A DNA stretch of 64,000 nt from Streptomyces armeniacus (GCF_003355155.1 NZ_CP031320.1:6005367-6069366); one strand, 5' to 3'; positions 47,367 to 55,355 are shown, counted from the stretch's first letter. The notes: generated from the sequence alone by a model not told the origin. Numbers and translations are program-made.

Positions 47367-48050
47367 ATGGCACACTCCGGCGGACCCCGGCGCGCGGCGC
47401 TCTTCGACGTCGACGGCACCCTCGTGGACACCAACTACCTGCACGCCGTGACCTGGTGGGAGGCGTTCCGGCAGGCCGGGCACACCGTTCCGATGCCGGA
47501 CATCCACCGCGCCGTCGGCATGGGCGGCGACCGGCTGATCGTGCACCTGCTGGGCCCGGACCGCGACCGTTCGCAGGACGGCGCCGTCAGCGCGGCGCAC
47601 ACCGCGCTGTACGCCGCGTACTTCCCGAAGCTTGCCCCGCTGCCCGGCGCCGCCGACCTGCTGCGTGCCCTGGCGGAACGCGGCTGGCGCGTCGTCCTCG
47701 CCAGCTCCGCCGGCGGCGCCGAACTCGCCGCGATGCGCGCGGCGGTCGACGCCGACGACGTCATCGCCGGCGCCACGAGCGGCGACGACGTGGACGCGAC
47801 CAAGCCGGCACCCGACCTCGTACGGGCGGCCGTACGGCTCTCCGGACTCCCCGCATCGCAGGCGCTGTTCGTCGGCGACACCGTCTGGGACATGCGCGCC
47901 TGCGGCGCGGCCGGGGTGCGCTGCCTCGGCCTGCTGTCCGGCGGCATACCGAGGGCCGACCTGGAGGCGGCGGGCGCGGCCGCCGTGTACGAGGGCCTCG
48001 CCGACCTGCTGGCACAGCTGCGCCGCGGTACGGCGATGACGGGCGCCTGA
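47367..48050 (+). CDS. HAD-superfamily hydrolase (phosphatase)
   Basis: A 227-residue HAD phosphatase, subfamily I. Motif I is FDVDGTLVD (nucleophile Asp14, general acid Asp16), motif II VLASSAGG, motif III the Lys in TKPAPDLV, motif IV VGDTVWDM. The cap is alpha-helical, as in phosphoglycolate phosphatase or beta-phosphoglucomutase relatives. GGAGGAGAGGAG lies directly before ATG 47367. It stands alone and its substrate is unknown. Confidence 0.9.
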   Translation: MAHSGGPRRAALFDVDGTLVDTNYLHAVTWWEAFRQAGHTVPMPDIHRAVGMGGDRLIVHLLGPDRDRSQDGAVSAAHTALYAAYFPKLAPLPGAADLLRALAERGWRVVLASSAGGAELAAMRAAVDADDVIAGATSGDDVDATKPAPDLVRAAVRLSGLPASQALFVGDTVWDMRACGAAGVRCLGLLSGGIPRADLEAAGAAAVYEGLADLLAQLRRGTAMTGA

Positions 48051-48129
48051 CGCGCGCCTGACGCGGCGCAGACGCGCCCCCGCCGCGAAGTCCCGCCCCT
48101 GTGGGCGGGATTGACGCGTGCGCGAACTG

Positions 48130-48200
48130 TTGACAAACCCCAGCACCGCTTGAAAACTCTGACTGCCATCCCGCAAGAGATTGACTCAACAACTCAATTC
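48130..48200 (+). promoter_or_regulatory. AT-rich upstream region of the secreted glycosidase
   Basis: TTGACA at 48130-48135 is a perfect -35 match; the -10 is uncertain (AAAACT at 48153-48158 after 17 bp). TTGACTCAA at 48181-48189 is a short palindrome followed by AACTCAATTC, a plausible operator. The patch is far less GC-rich than its surroundings, as expected of a regulated promoter. Confidence 0.4.
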
Positions 48201-48280
48201 TTCGCGTTTCCCTTGCAATGCTGCGGCAGTCTGCCGTTTCCGGTTCCATCCCCCACTCCCGGCACCAGGCGAGGACCCCC

Positions 48281-50194
48281 ATGAAAAGGACGCAACTCAG
48301 ACGGCGGCTGATCACCGGCATCCCCGTGGCCGGCCTGCTCGCCGTCGCGCTCGTGCCCCTCACCGCCGCGGCCGACGACCCCGGCGGCCGCACCGCAGAC
48401 CGCGGAAGGGGCACGGCCGCCGCACCCGGCGCGCAAGCCGCCCAGAGCGGGGCGGACCTCCCGTACACCGAATACGAGGCGGAGGCCGGCACGTACGAGG
48501 GCACCCTGCTGGAGGCCGACTCGAAGCGGACGTTCGGGCACACCAACTTCGGCAGCGAGTCGTCCGGGCGGCAGTCCGTACGGCTGGACGGCACCGGGCA
48601 GTTCGTGGAGTTCACCTCCACCGACGCCGCGAACTCGATCGTCGTGCGCAACTCCATCCCCGACGCGCCGAACGGCGGCGGCACCGAGGCCACCATCAGC
48701 CTCTACGTCAACGACACGTTCGTGCAGAAGCTCGACCTGTCCTCCAAGCACAGCTGGCTGTACGGCAACACCGACGACCCCGAGGGGCTGACGAACACGC
48801 CGGGGGCCGACGCCCGGCGGCTGTTCGACGAGTCGCACGCGCTGCTGCCGGAGAGCTACCCGGCCGGCAGCACGTTCCGGCTCCAGCGCGACGAGGGCGA
48901 CGACGCCGAGTTCCACGTCATCGACCTGGTCGACCTGGAGCAGGTGGCGCCGCCCGCGGAGAAGCCCGCCGAATGCACCTCGATCGAGGAGTACGGCGCG
49001 GTGCCCGACGACGGCGAGGACGACACGGCCGCCCTCCAGAAGGCTGTGACGGACGACCAGAACGGCACCATCGAGTGCGTGTGGGTGCCCGCCGGGCAGT
49101 GGCGGCAGGAGCAGAAGATCCTGACCGACGACCCGCAGGACCGCGGCGAGTACAACCAGGTCGGCATCCGCGACGTGACCGTACGCGGCGCGGGCATGTG
49201 GCACTCGCAGTTCCACACGGAGACACCGCCGCACGAGGCGGACGGCATCAACCACCCGCACGAGGGCAACTTCGGCTTCGACATCGACGCCAACACCCGG
49301 ATCTCCGACATCGCCATCTTCGGCTCCGGCACCATCCGCGGCGGGGACGGCGGCGCCGAGGGCGGCGTGGGCCTCAACGGGCGCTTCGGCAAGGGCACGA
49401 AGATCTCCAACGTGTGGATCGAGCACGCCAACGTGGGCGTCTGGGCCGGCCGCGACCACAGCAACATCCCGGAGCTGTGGGGACCGGGCGACGGCCTGGA
49501 GTTCAGCGGCATGCGCATCCGCAACACGTACGCCGACGGCATCAACTTCACCAACGGCACCCGGAACTCCAGCGTGACGAACTCGTCGTTCCGCACCACC
49601 GGCGACGACGCGCTGGCCGTCTGGGCCAGCCGCTACGTGAAGGACCCGGCGACGGACATCGGGCACGACAACACCTTCCGCGACAACACCATCCAGCTGC
49701 CCTGGCGGGCCAACGGCATCGCGATCTACGGCGGTTACGGCAACAAGGCCGAGAACAACCTGATCGCCGACACCGCCAACTACCCCGGCATCATGCTGGC
49801 CACGGACCACGACCCGCTGCCGTTCTCCGGCGAGACCGTGCTCGCCGGGAACACGCTCCAGCGCTGCGGCGGCGCCTTCTGGGGCGAGGCGCAGGAGTTC
49901 GGCGCCATCACGCTGTTCGCGGCGAGCGGGGACATCCCCGGCGTCACGATCCGGGACACCGAGATCCACGACTCGACGTACGACGGCATCCAGTTCAAGT
50001 CGGGCGGCGGCGCCGTACCGGACGCGGCGATCAGCAACGTGGTGATCGACAAGTCCAACAACGGCGCCGGCATCCTCGCCCACGGCGGCGCGCGCGGCAG
50101 CGCGACGCTGACGGACGTGACGATCACCGACTCGGCGGAGGGCGACGTGGTGGTCGAGCCGGGCTCGCAGTTCGTGATCAACGGCGCCCCGTAG
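48281..50194 (+). CDS. Secreted beta-helix glycosidase, GH87-like (alpha-1,3-glucanase)
   Basis: A 637-residue secreted protein. Residues 1-33 form a Sec/Tat-like signal (MKRTQLRRRLITGIPVAGLL, then LTAAA). Residues ~60-225 look like a carbohydrate-binding module (YEAEAGTYEGTLLEADSKRT; RQSVRLDGTGQFVEF). Residues ~230-637 are a right-handed beta-helix beginning CTSIEEYGAVPDDGEDDTAA, with ADGINFTNGT and TTGDDALAVW in the catalytic face. This layout fits GH87 mycodextranase/alpha-1,3-glucanases. It would degrade alpha-glucan outside the cell. ATG 48281 is preferred to an upstream start at 48218 because it gives a clean signal peptide. The GH87 label is recognition by eye; another beta-helix family is possible. 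Confidence 0.8.
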   Translation: MKRTQLRRRLITGIPVAGLLAVALVPLTAAADDPGGRTADRGRGTAAAPGAQAAQSGADLPYTEYEAEAGTYEGTLLEADSKRTFGHTNFGSESSGRQSVRLDGTGQFVEFTSTDAANSIVVRNSIPDAPNGGGTEATISLYVNDTFVQKLDLSSKHSWLYGNTDDPEGLTNTPGADARRLFDESHALLPESYPAGSTFRLQRDEGDDAEFHVIDLVDLEQVAPPAEKPAECTSIEEYGAVPDDGEDDTAALQKAVTDDQNGTIECVWVPAGQWRQEQKILTDDPQDRGEYNQVGIRDVTVRGAGMWHSQFHTETPPHEADGINHPHEGNFGFDIDANTRISDIAIFGSGTIRGGDGGAEGGVGLNGRFGKGTKISNVWIEHANVGVWAGRDHSNIPELWGPGDGLEFSGMRIRNTYADGINFTNGTRNSSVTNSSFRTTGDDALAVWASRYVKDPATDIGHDNTFRDNTIQLPWRANGIAIYGGYGNKAENNLIADTANYPGIMLATDHDPLPFSGETVLAGNTLQRCGGAFWGEAQEFGAITLFAASGDIPGVTIRDTEIHDSTYDGIQFKSGGGAVPDAAISNVVIDKSNNGAGILAHGGARGSATLTDVTITDSAEGDVVVEPGSQFVINGAP

Positions 50195-50224
50195 CACGCG
50201 CCCCAGCCCGTCCGGCACGACCCG

Positions 50225-50341
50225 GCCCGTCCGGCGTTTGAGGACAGCCCCCGGCCATGGCGAAGCGTGCGCTGCGCCACAGGCTTGTGGGCCACCACCG
50301 GAAGGTGGCCGCTTCAGGCCGTCCTCGAACGCCGGACGGGC
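50225..50341. terminator. Nested inverted repeats between convergent genes
   Basis: A 21-bp arm at 50225-50245 (beginning GCCCGTCCGGCG) pairs with 50321-50341 with one mismatch. Inside the loop is a second hairpin, GGCCACC (50290-50296) with GGTGGCC (50304-50310). It sits between two convergent genes and would serve as a bidirectional terminator. The GCCGGACGGGC word is a familiar streptomycete intergenic motif and recurs at 51746-51755 and 55203-55212. Confidence 0.65.
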
Positions 50342-50369
50342 TTGGGTTGGGCGGGGCTCGGCGGGCGGG

Positions 50370-50822
50370 TCAGCGCTGGTACAGGCCCACCAGCGTGCCG
50401 CTGGCGAGCTGCCGTTCCTCCACCGCCTGGTGCACGTCGTCCGCCGAAGGCGCGTCCGGGAGGGCGCTCGGCCCGGAGAGCGCGTAGAGGCGGAAGAAGT
50501 AGCGGTGCGCCTCGTCGCCGGGCGGCGGGAGGGGGCCGCCCCAGCCGCGCTGCCCGAAGCCGTTGACCAGCTCCGTACTGCCCGGCGGCGGCTCGCCCGC
50601 GTCCACGCCGTCCGTGCGCGGGTCGATGCCGCGTACCGCCCAGTGGACGAAGGTGCCCGACGGGGCGTCGGGGTCCTCGCACAGCAGCACCAGCTCGGCC
50701 GTACCGTCCGGCACGCCCGACCAGGTCAGCGGCGGCGAGGCGTTGTCGCCCTCCCACGAGTACCGGCGCGGTACGGGGGCGTGGTCGCTGAACGCGGAAC
50801 TCTTGAGGTCTATCCCAGCCAT
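50370..50822 (-). CDS. YbhB/YbcL family (PEBP/Raf-kinase-inhibitor-like) protein
   Basis: A 150-residue bacterial phosphatidylethanolamine-binding-protein-like fold. Family hallmarks are SPPLTWSGVPDGT, CEDPDAPSGTFVHWAVRGI and HRYFFRLYALS. Members are small cytoplasmic proteins with an anion-binding pocket and ill-defined function. The start, ATG 50820-50822, lies within the last codons of the upstream kinase gene (13-bp overlap), so the two are co-translated. Confidence 0.9.
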   Translation of the reverse strand: MAGIDLKSSAFSDHAPVPRRYSWEGDNASPPLTWSGVPDGTAELVLLCEDPDAPSGTFVHWAVRGIDPRTDGVDAGEPPPGSTELVNGFGQRGWGGPLPPPGDEAHRYFFRLYALSGPSALPDAPSADDVHQAVEERQLASGTLVGLYQR

Positions 50823-51550
50823 GGCGCCCGGGTTCCCCCCTCGTCCGGGCGCATTCCGCATCCGGGCGGCAGCCGTACCAGCAGGTCGGCGTGGCCGCGG
50901 GTGGCCGCGATGACGGCGGCGTTCGCCTGGTCGGTGCCGTGCGCCCAGGCGTACGCCTCCTCCGGGCTCTTGCCGAACTCGACGTGCCGGTCCACCAGCC
51001 GCCGCAGCCGCAGCTCCTCGTCCGGCTCCACGTACCAGCCCTCGTCCAGCAGCGGCCGGATACGCGCCCAGGGGCCGTCCGGCAGCAGCAGGTAGTTGCC
51101 CTCGGCGATGACCAGGGCCGTCTCCGGGCCGATGACGATCTCGCCCGCGATGGACTCCTCGATCTCCCGGTGGAAGCGCGGCGCGTACACGGTCTCTTCG
51201 GATGCCTCCGCTTCCCGCAGCCGGTGCAGGAGAGCGGCGAAACCGGCGGCGTCGAACGTGTCCGGGGCACCCTTCCGGTTCCGGCGGCCGAGCGCGATCA
51301 GCACCGAGTCCGCCAGATGGAAGCCGTCCATCGGCAACAGGCAGGCACACGGCCCCAGTTCGCGGGCGAGCAGCGCGGCCAGCGTGCTTTTGCCGGCGGC
51401 GGGCGGCCCGGCGACACCGAGGAAGGCACGCCCCGGCCGCTCCATGAGCCGCCGCGCCCGCGCGAGCAGGGCGGCGAAGTCGGTCTCGGCGGGAGGACCG
51501 GCGCTGGGTCCGGGGTGTGCTCCGGCGTTGGGTCCGGCGGGCGGGTGCAC
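50810..51550 (-). CDS. PRK/uridine kinase-type nucleoside or sugar kinase
   Basis: A 246-residue P-loop kinase of the phosphoribulokinase/uridine kinase superfamily. The Walker A is GVAGPPAAGKSTLAALLA, followed by PMDGFHL (acidic catalytic motif), APRFHREIEESIAGEI and the Walker-B-like ALVIAEGNYLLL. A Pro/Gly/Ala-rich N-terminus precedes the fold. GTG at 51548-51550 is chosen because GGAGAG lies 5 bp upstream. It overlaps the YbhB-like gene downstream. The exact substrate (nucleoside, fructose or other) is not determinable here. Confidence 0.82.
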   Translation of the reverse strand: MHPPAGPNAGAHPGPSAGPPAETDFAALLARARRLMERPGRAFLGVAGPPAAGKSTLAALLARELGPCACLLPMDGFHLADSVLIALGRRNRKGAPDTFDAAGFAALLHRLREAEASEETVYAPRFHREIEESIAGEIVIGPETALVIAEGNYLLLPDGPWARIRPLLDEGWYVEPDEELRLRRLVDRHVEFGKSPEEAYAWAHGTDQANAAVIAATRGHADLLVRLPPGCGMRPDEGGTRAPWLG

Positions 51551-51715
51551 GTGCGCTCTCCAGGGGCTCGGCTCGTACGGGGACGCGCGCCCGACCGTAC
51601 GCGGCCGCGCCGCGCGCGTGCTGCCCTGCCCGGGGCTGTCCGCCAGAATCGGCGCATGCTGAGAATCGGATCGGCGGTTGGTCGTGGTGCGTGTCCGTTC
51701 ACCGGCCGGTGCGGC

Positions 51716-51897
51716 TGGTCCGTGGCGGGTGGCTGTCCTCAATCGCCGGACGGGCTCAATCGCTGGTTGCGCGCCGTCCACGCGTGCACGGCGGGACGGG
51801 GATCAGCCGCGGGTCAGGGCTTGGGCCGGGGGTGTGCGGAGCGCCTTGCGGGTCGGGAACTCCATCGCGGCGAACGCGATCCCCGCCACGGTCGCCG
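51716..51897. repeat. Direct repeat copy 1: copy of the ABC permease 3' end
   Basis: This ~182-bp stretch matches 55173-55355 almost exactly apart from a ~15-bp divergent patch with a 1-bp indel (51759-51772). It includes a broken duplicate of the last ~30 codons and stop of the ABC permease gene (reading VAGIAFAAMEFPTRKALRTP on the minus strand) plus its downstream flank. Here that tail has no gene body. With copy 2 it brackets a 3.3-kb island. Confidence 0.9.
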
Positions 51898-51924
51898 TGG
51901 GACGCATGCGCTCTGTGGTCGCGG

Positions 51925-52110
51925 TCAGCGTACGGCGGCGGTGTACGCCAGCATCCCCACGCCCATGGCCACCACGGTCAGGAACGCGATCAACCACGAG
52001 GGCACGCCGAAGAGCCGCAGGCCCTCGTCATCCTCGTGCGGTGACGTTTCAGGGCACGCCGGGTTCTGGCACTCCCGCACGCCGAGGATCTTCACAGGGA
52101 CCGTCTCCAT
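51925..52110 (-). CDS. Small membrane protein
   Basis: A 61-residue protein: a polar N-terminus with CQNPAC (a CxxxxC pair) and a C-terminal span, SWLIAFLTVVAMGVGMLAYT. It starts at ATG 52108-52110, inside the last codons of the upstream small ORF, so coupling is likely. It is the last gene of a train of tiny minus-strand genes. Function unknown. Confidence 0.5.
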   Translation of the reverse strand: METVPVKILGVRECQNPACPETSPHEDDEGLRLFGVPSWLIAFLTVVAMGVGMLAYTAAVR

Positions 52111-52252
52111 GCTCGGAATAACGCCGCCACGACCATACCGACCAACGCTGCCGGTAACGGCCCGACGACCATGCAACCGCCGCCCTCGTCCTTGGCGTGC
52201 TTGCCTTCCCCACGCCGTTCGCCCGGTCCTGGTACTCGCTGTACTCGCTCAT
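52092..52252 (-). pseudogene. Small ORF with apparent frame change
   Basis: A strong AGGAGG and ATG at 52250-52252 begin MSEYSEYQDRANGVGK. In that frame the codons then become GC3-poor and unconvincing. In the -1 frame, from about 52204, the reading GKHAKDEGGGCMVVGPLPAA and LVGMVVAALFRAWRRSL, ending at 52092, looks like a normal small membrane protein. Either a real indel, a sequencing error or a slip at GTGGGGAAGG joins them. The second frame contains two TTA codons, rare in Streptomyces, a point against it. Confidence 0.4.
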
Positions 52253-52324
52253 CGGTCCTCCTGTCGGGGTTGGGCCCGCGCCCAGTGGTGTCCGTCGCAC
52301 ACGCGCCGGGCGCGGGGGTCGGTG

Positions 52325-52414
52325 TCACTGGACGACGAGGCGGCAGTTCTGGCAGCGCATGGTCCCGTCGCCTTGGCGGACGAATTGGCAGGGCTGGCCG
52401 GTGACTCGGCACAT
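52325..52414 (-). CDS. 29-residue Cys-pair microprotein
   Basis: ATG 52412-52414 is preceded by AGGAG at good spacing and opens a 29-codon frame: MCRVTGQPCQFVRQGDGTMR, then CQNCRLVVQ and stop. It has four Cys, including CxxC, like a minimal zinc ribbon. The RBS and its place in a same-strand series of small genes support translation; its size alone would make most gene finders skip it. Function unknown. Confidence 0.5.
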   Translation of the reverse strand: MCRVTGQPCQFVRQGDGTMRCQNCRLVVQ

Positions 52415-52494
52415 GGCGATCTCCTATCTCGGTGGTGCCCCTCCCGGCCGCGCGCCCGCGTACAGTCAGCGCGGCCAGGGGCGGGGCAGGTCCG

Positions 52495-52725
52495 TCACGA
52501 GTCAGTGCCTCCGCGTTCCGCGTCGATGACGGCCAGGTCCTCCGCGAGCCACGACGGGGCGAACTGCGAGGCGGCTCGACGGCGGGCGCAGGGCAGGCAG
52601 CCGTGGACGGAGTGCCCCGGTCCGGAGCCCACTTCGACCAGGCTGACCAGTACGCGTTCGTCTGCGTGTTCCTTGCACACGGCGCACTCGCCGCCCGGGG
52701 CGAGTAGTTCGGCCGCGGCGGTCAC
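52495..52725 (-). CDS. Small CxxC...CxxC zinc-ribbon-like protein
   Basis: A 76-residue protein with ECAVCKEH and GCLPCARR, two CxxC pairs about 27 residues apart, a likely zinc-binding module. GTG 52723-52725 overlaps the stop of the upstream gene (GTGA). It belongs to the minus-strand train 53105-51925. Similar tiny Cys-rich proteins accompany HTH regulators in streptomycete mobile regions, which is only a contextual hint. Confidence 0.6.
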   Translation of the reverse strand: MTAAAELLAPGGECAVCKEHADERVLVSLVEVGSGPGHSVHGCLPCARRRAASQFAPSWLAEDLAVIDAERGGTDS

Positions 52726-53105
52726 CGCTCTGCCCCCGCGTACGCGAGGAGGGTTGCGCAGTCGCGGGCGAGGTGTCGCACCTGCACGTGCGCGGACAGC
52801 GGGCTGTCGCCGAGGCCGCGGTCGGCGTCACGGCGGATGCGGTCGAGTTGGGTGCGGTGGTCCCACCAGTCCACCGAGCCGTGCCACATCTGCTCGATGG
52901 CGAACTCCGCGGCTGGCAGCAGCTGCTCGACGTGCTCCCGCAGCAGCTGCTCCAGCTCGACCATGTCCGGCCGGGCCGGGCGTGCGAGGGGGCGTAGTGC
53001 GCGGTCGACGGTGGTTCGGATCGCGTGAATGTCCAAGGGCGCCCCGGCCGTCGTTGTGCCGGTTGGGTCGCCTTCGACGAGTGGGGGCAGCTCTTTCCCT
53101 TTCAT
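52722..53105 (-). CDS. DUF6415-like small helical protein
   Basis: A 127-residue acidic helical protein with LEQLLREHVEQLLPAAEFAI, RIRRDADRGLGD and HVQVRHLARDCATLLAYAG. This resembles the DUF6415 proteins common in streptomycetes near HTH regulators; I am moderately sure. ATG 53103-53105 is chosen; an in-frame GTG at 53114 is an alternative and neither has a clear RBS. It heads the small-gene train and is divergent from the regulator at 53237, with a perfect palindrome between. Confidence 0.6.
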   Translation of the reverse strand: MKGKELPPLVEGDPTGTTTAGAPLDIHAIRTTVDRALRPLARPARPDMVELEQLLREHVEQLLPAAEFAIEQMWHGSVDWWDHRTQLDRIRRDADRGLGDSPLSAHVQVRHLARDCATLLAYAGAER

Positions 53106-53174
53106 GTGCCACACGATCAGGCACCTGCTGCGGCCAGTGCCATTGTGTGCTGCAGGGGCTGTGCGTTGACGGCT

Positions 53175-53189
53175 TCACACAGTGTGTGA
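53175..53189. promoter_or_regulatory. Perfect 15-bp palindrome, candidate operator
   Basis: TCACACAGTGTGTGA is a perfect inverted repeat around a central G, in the 131-bp spacer between the divergent DUF6415-like and HTH-regulator genes. A further TGTGTG word lies 40 bp to the left. Its place suggests it is the binding site of the adjacent regulator controlling both directions. Confidence 0.5.
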
Positions 53190-53236
53190 CCGGAGTGTGG
53201 CTACGCTGAGCGGACGTCCGGTCCCTGGGGGGGCAC

Positions 53237-54571
53237 ATGGAGCCCAACACATTGCTCGGCGCGCTACTCGACGAGGCGGGAATGTCGCGGCTCGGCCTTG
53301 CCACGCGGGTCAATCGCGCAGCCTCGGTGCGAGGGAAGACCGTGCGCTACGACCACAGTTCGGTGATCCGCTGGCTCAAGGGCCAGCAACCCCGAGGCCG
53401 GGTGCCCGAGTTGATCGCGGAGACCTTGTCCAGGCGCCTCGCCCGGCCTCTCACCCTTGACGACATCGGCATGGGCAGCGCCGCCCCTGCCACCCCGGCG
53501 GTACCGTTGGAGACCTTCCTCAACCGCGCGACCGCCTTGTGGCGCGGTGACCATCAGCAGCGTGACGACCTCCGGCAGGCGCCCGTCCTCACCGGCCTGA
53601 CTGCCGTCGGCCCCGTGTGGGAGTGGGAGAACCCGCCGGAGGACACCGACGTGTCCCGGCACGGGTCCGTACGCGTACGGACCCGCGACATCACCGCGCT
53701 GCGCGCCGCCCGCTCCCACTACGAGCAGATGTACCGCAAGACAGGAGGCGTCGTGACCCGCTCCCGCGTGCTCCTCTACCTCGTCTCCGACACCGCGCCC
53801 CTCATTCACGGTGCGTACACCGACGCCATCGGCCGGGAACTGCACCGGGCGACCGGCGGCCTCGTCGCCATCGCCGGGATCTGCGCCTACGACTCGAACA
53901 CCCAGGGCCTCGCGCAACGCTACTTCCACCAAGCGCTCCGACTCGCAAAGGCGTCCGGCGACCGGGCGTTCGGCGGGTACGTGATAGCGCTCCTGGTCAA
54001 CCAGTCGCTCTACCTGGGCGAGTACCGCTCGGCAGTCGCCTTCGCCGAAGCCGGGCTGCGCACCGCCGGGCACGCCATCTCGCCCGGTCTCTCCTGCGAC
54101 CTGCACGCGATGCAGGCCAAAGCGTTCTCCCGGATGGGCGACCGCGCGGCAGCCCGCAGGAGCATGACCCTGGCTGAGACCGCTGCGGAGCGGATCCGCC
54201 CGGACGAGGAGCCAGCCGAAACCGGCTACGTACAGCCCGGACTGCTGGAGTCCAACATGGCTGATGCGCTCATGCGGATCGGTGACACCGGCCCCGCGCA
54301 GACGTACGCCGCCCAGGCCGTCGCAGCGCAGACCCACGCACGGGGCCGCGTACACCGGCTGGCCACCCTCACTGACTGCGAGTTGAAAGCGGGAAGCGTC
54401 GACGCCGCAGTCAACTCCGCGAGTCAGATGCTGGAGACCATGGCCGGCATGGAGTCGTGCCGCCTGAACGACCGCCTCACGAAGGTCCGCCGGTCGCTCA
54501 CCGCGACCAACAGCGCCGCTGCCGCGGACGTCGTGGAGCATATCGACGGGGTCCTCGACCTGCCGATGTGA
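53237..54571 (+). CDS. HTH regulator with C-terminal TPR-like domain
   Basis: A 444-residue regulator of a streptomycete type. Residues 5-75 form a helix-turn-helix (LLDEAGMSRLGLATRVN, YDHSSVIRWLKGQQPRG, VPELIAETLSRRL). Residues ~130-430 are a helical solenoid of TPR-like units (YFHQALRLAKASGDRAFGGY, MQAKAFSRMGDRAAARRSM, NMADALMRIGDTGPAQTYA). Such proteins usually bind a peptide or small ligand through the repeats. It is followed 40 bp later by a Nudix gene, a pairing I have seen in streptomycete mobile elements. The palindrome at 53175-53189 is its likely operator. Confidence 0.8.
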   Translation: MEPNTLLGALLDEAGMSRLGLATRVNRAASVRGKTVRYDHSSVIRWLKGQQPRGRVPELIAETLSRRLARPLTLDDIGMGSAAPATPAVPLETFLNRATALWRGDHQQRDDLRQAPVLTGLTAVGPVWEWENPPEDTDVSRHGSVRVRTRDITALRAARSHYEQMYRKTGGVVTRSRVLLYLVSDTAPLIHGAYTDAIGRELHRATGGLVAIAGICAYDSNTQGLAQRYFHQALRLAKASGDRAFGGYVIALLVNQSLYLGEYRSAVAFAEAGLRTAGHAISPGLSCDLHAMQAKAFSRMGDRAAARRSMTLAETAAERIRPDEEPAETGYVQPGLLESNMADALMRIGDTGPAQTYAAQAVAAQTHARGRVHRLATLTDCELKAGSVDAAVNSASQMLETMAGMESCRLNDRLTKVRRSLTATNSAAAADVVEHIDGVLDLPM

Positions 54572-54611
54572 CGCGTGTGCTGGGATGGGATCCCGACGAG
54601 AGGCAGCTCCC

Positions 54612-55151
54612 GTGTCCGTGTGGCAGAACCTCGGCGAGCACACCGTGTACGAGAACCGCTGGGTCACGGTGAACATGGCGGACGTCGCCCTGCCCGACGG
54701 CCGCCGCCTCGACCACACCGTGATCCGTCTGCGGCCCGTGGCCGTGGCGACCGTCGTCAACGAGCGGAACGAGGTGCTGTTGCTGTGGCGGCACCGCTTC
54801 ATCACCGGCGCCTGGGGCTGGGAACTTCCCTCCGGCGGCACCGCCGAGGGCGAAGACCCCGCAGCCGCAGCAGCGCGCGAGTTCGAGGAAGAGACCGGCT
54901 GGCGGCCAGGACCGATGCGGCTCCTCGTCTCCATGGATCCCATGCCCGGGATTTCGACATCTCACCACCGCGTGTACTGGTCGGACAGTGCCGAGCAGGT
55001 GCGGCAGATCCCGACCGACGACATCGAGTCGGCGCGGCGGGAATGGGTGCCGCTGGAGAACGTGCCCGAGCTGATCGAGCGCGGCGAGATCCGATCGGCG
55101 AACGCACTGGCCGCGCTACTCATGCTCCACCGGCTCCGGGCTGACGCGTAG
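54612..55151 (+). CDS. Nudix hydrolase
   Basis: A 179-residue Nudix protein with a perfect Nudix box: GGTAEGEDPAAAAA followed by REFEEETGW, matching GX5EX7REUXEEXGU. It would hydrolyse a nucleoside diphosphate derivative in the cytoplasm; an ADP-ribose-type substrate is plausible from the overall layout but not proven. GTG 54612 is preferred because GAGAGG lies 8 bp upstream; the frame opens earlier at 54585. It follows the HTH/TPR regulator by 40 bp and ends just before repeat copy 2. Confidence 0.9.
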   Translation: MSVWQNLGEHTVYENRWVTVNMADVALPDGRRLDHTVIRLRPVAVATVVNERNEVLLLWRHRFITGAWGWELPSGGTAEGEDPAAAAAREFEEETGWRPGPMRLLVSMDPMPGISTSHHRVYWSDSAEQVRQIPTDDIESARREWVPLENVPELIERGEIRSANALAALLMLHRLRADA

Positions 55152-55172
55152 ACGCCGTCCTCTCGCCGTGTG

Positions 55173-55355
55173 TGGTCCGTGGCGGGTGGCTGTCCTCAAT
55201 CGCCGGACGGGCTCAAGTTGGTGGCTGAGCGCCGTCCACGTGTGCACGGCGGGACGGGGATCAGCCGCGGGTCAGGGCTTGGGCCGGGGGTGTGCGGAGC
55301 GCCTTGCGGGTCGGGAACTCCATCGCGGCGAACGCGATCCCCGCCACCGTCGCCG
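55173..55355. repeat. Direct repeat copy 2: native 3' end of ABC permease
   Basis: Partner of 51716-51897. Here the repeat overlaps the last ~30 codons and stop of the intact permease gene and its downstream flank, so this is the original copy and the left one the duplicate. Identity ends at about the same point within codons for VAATVAG. Confidence 0.9.

Noticed and set aside
51797..51997. Minus-strand 64-residue frame ending ALTRG as a gene
   Set aside because: Its end is the duplicated tail of the ABC permease within repeat copy 1; the start region is unrelated sequence without RBS.
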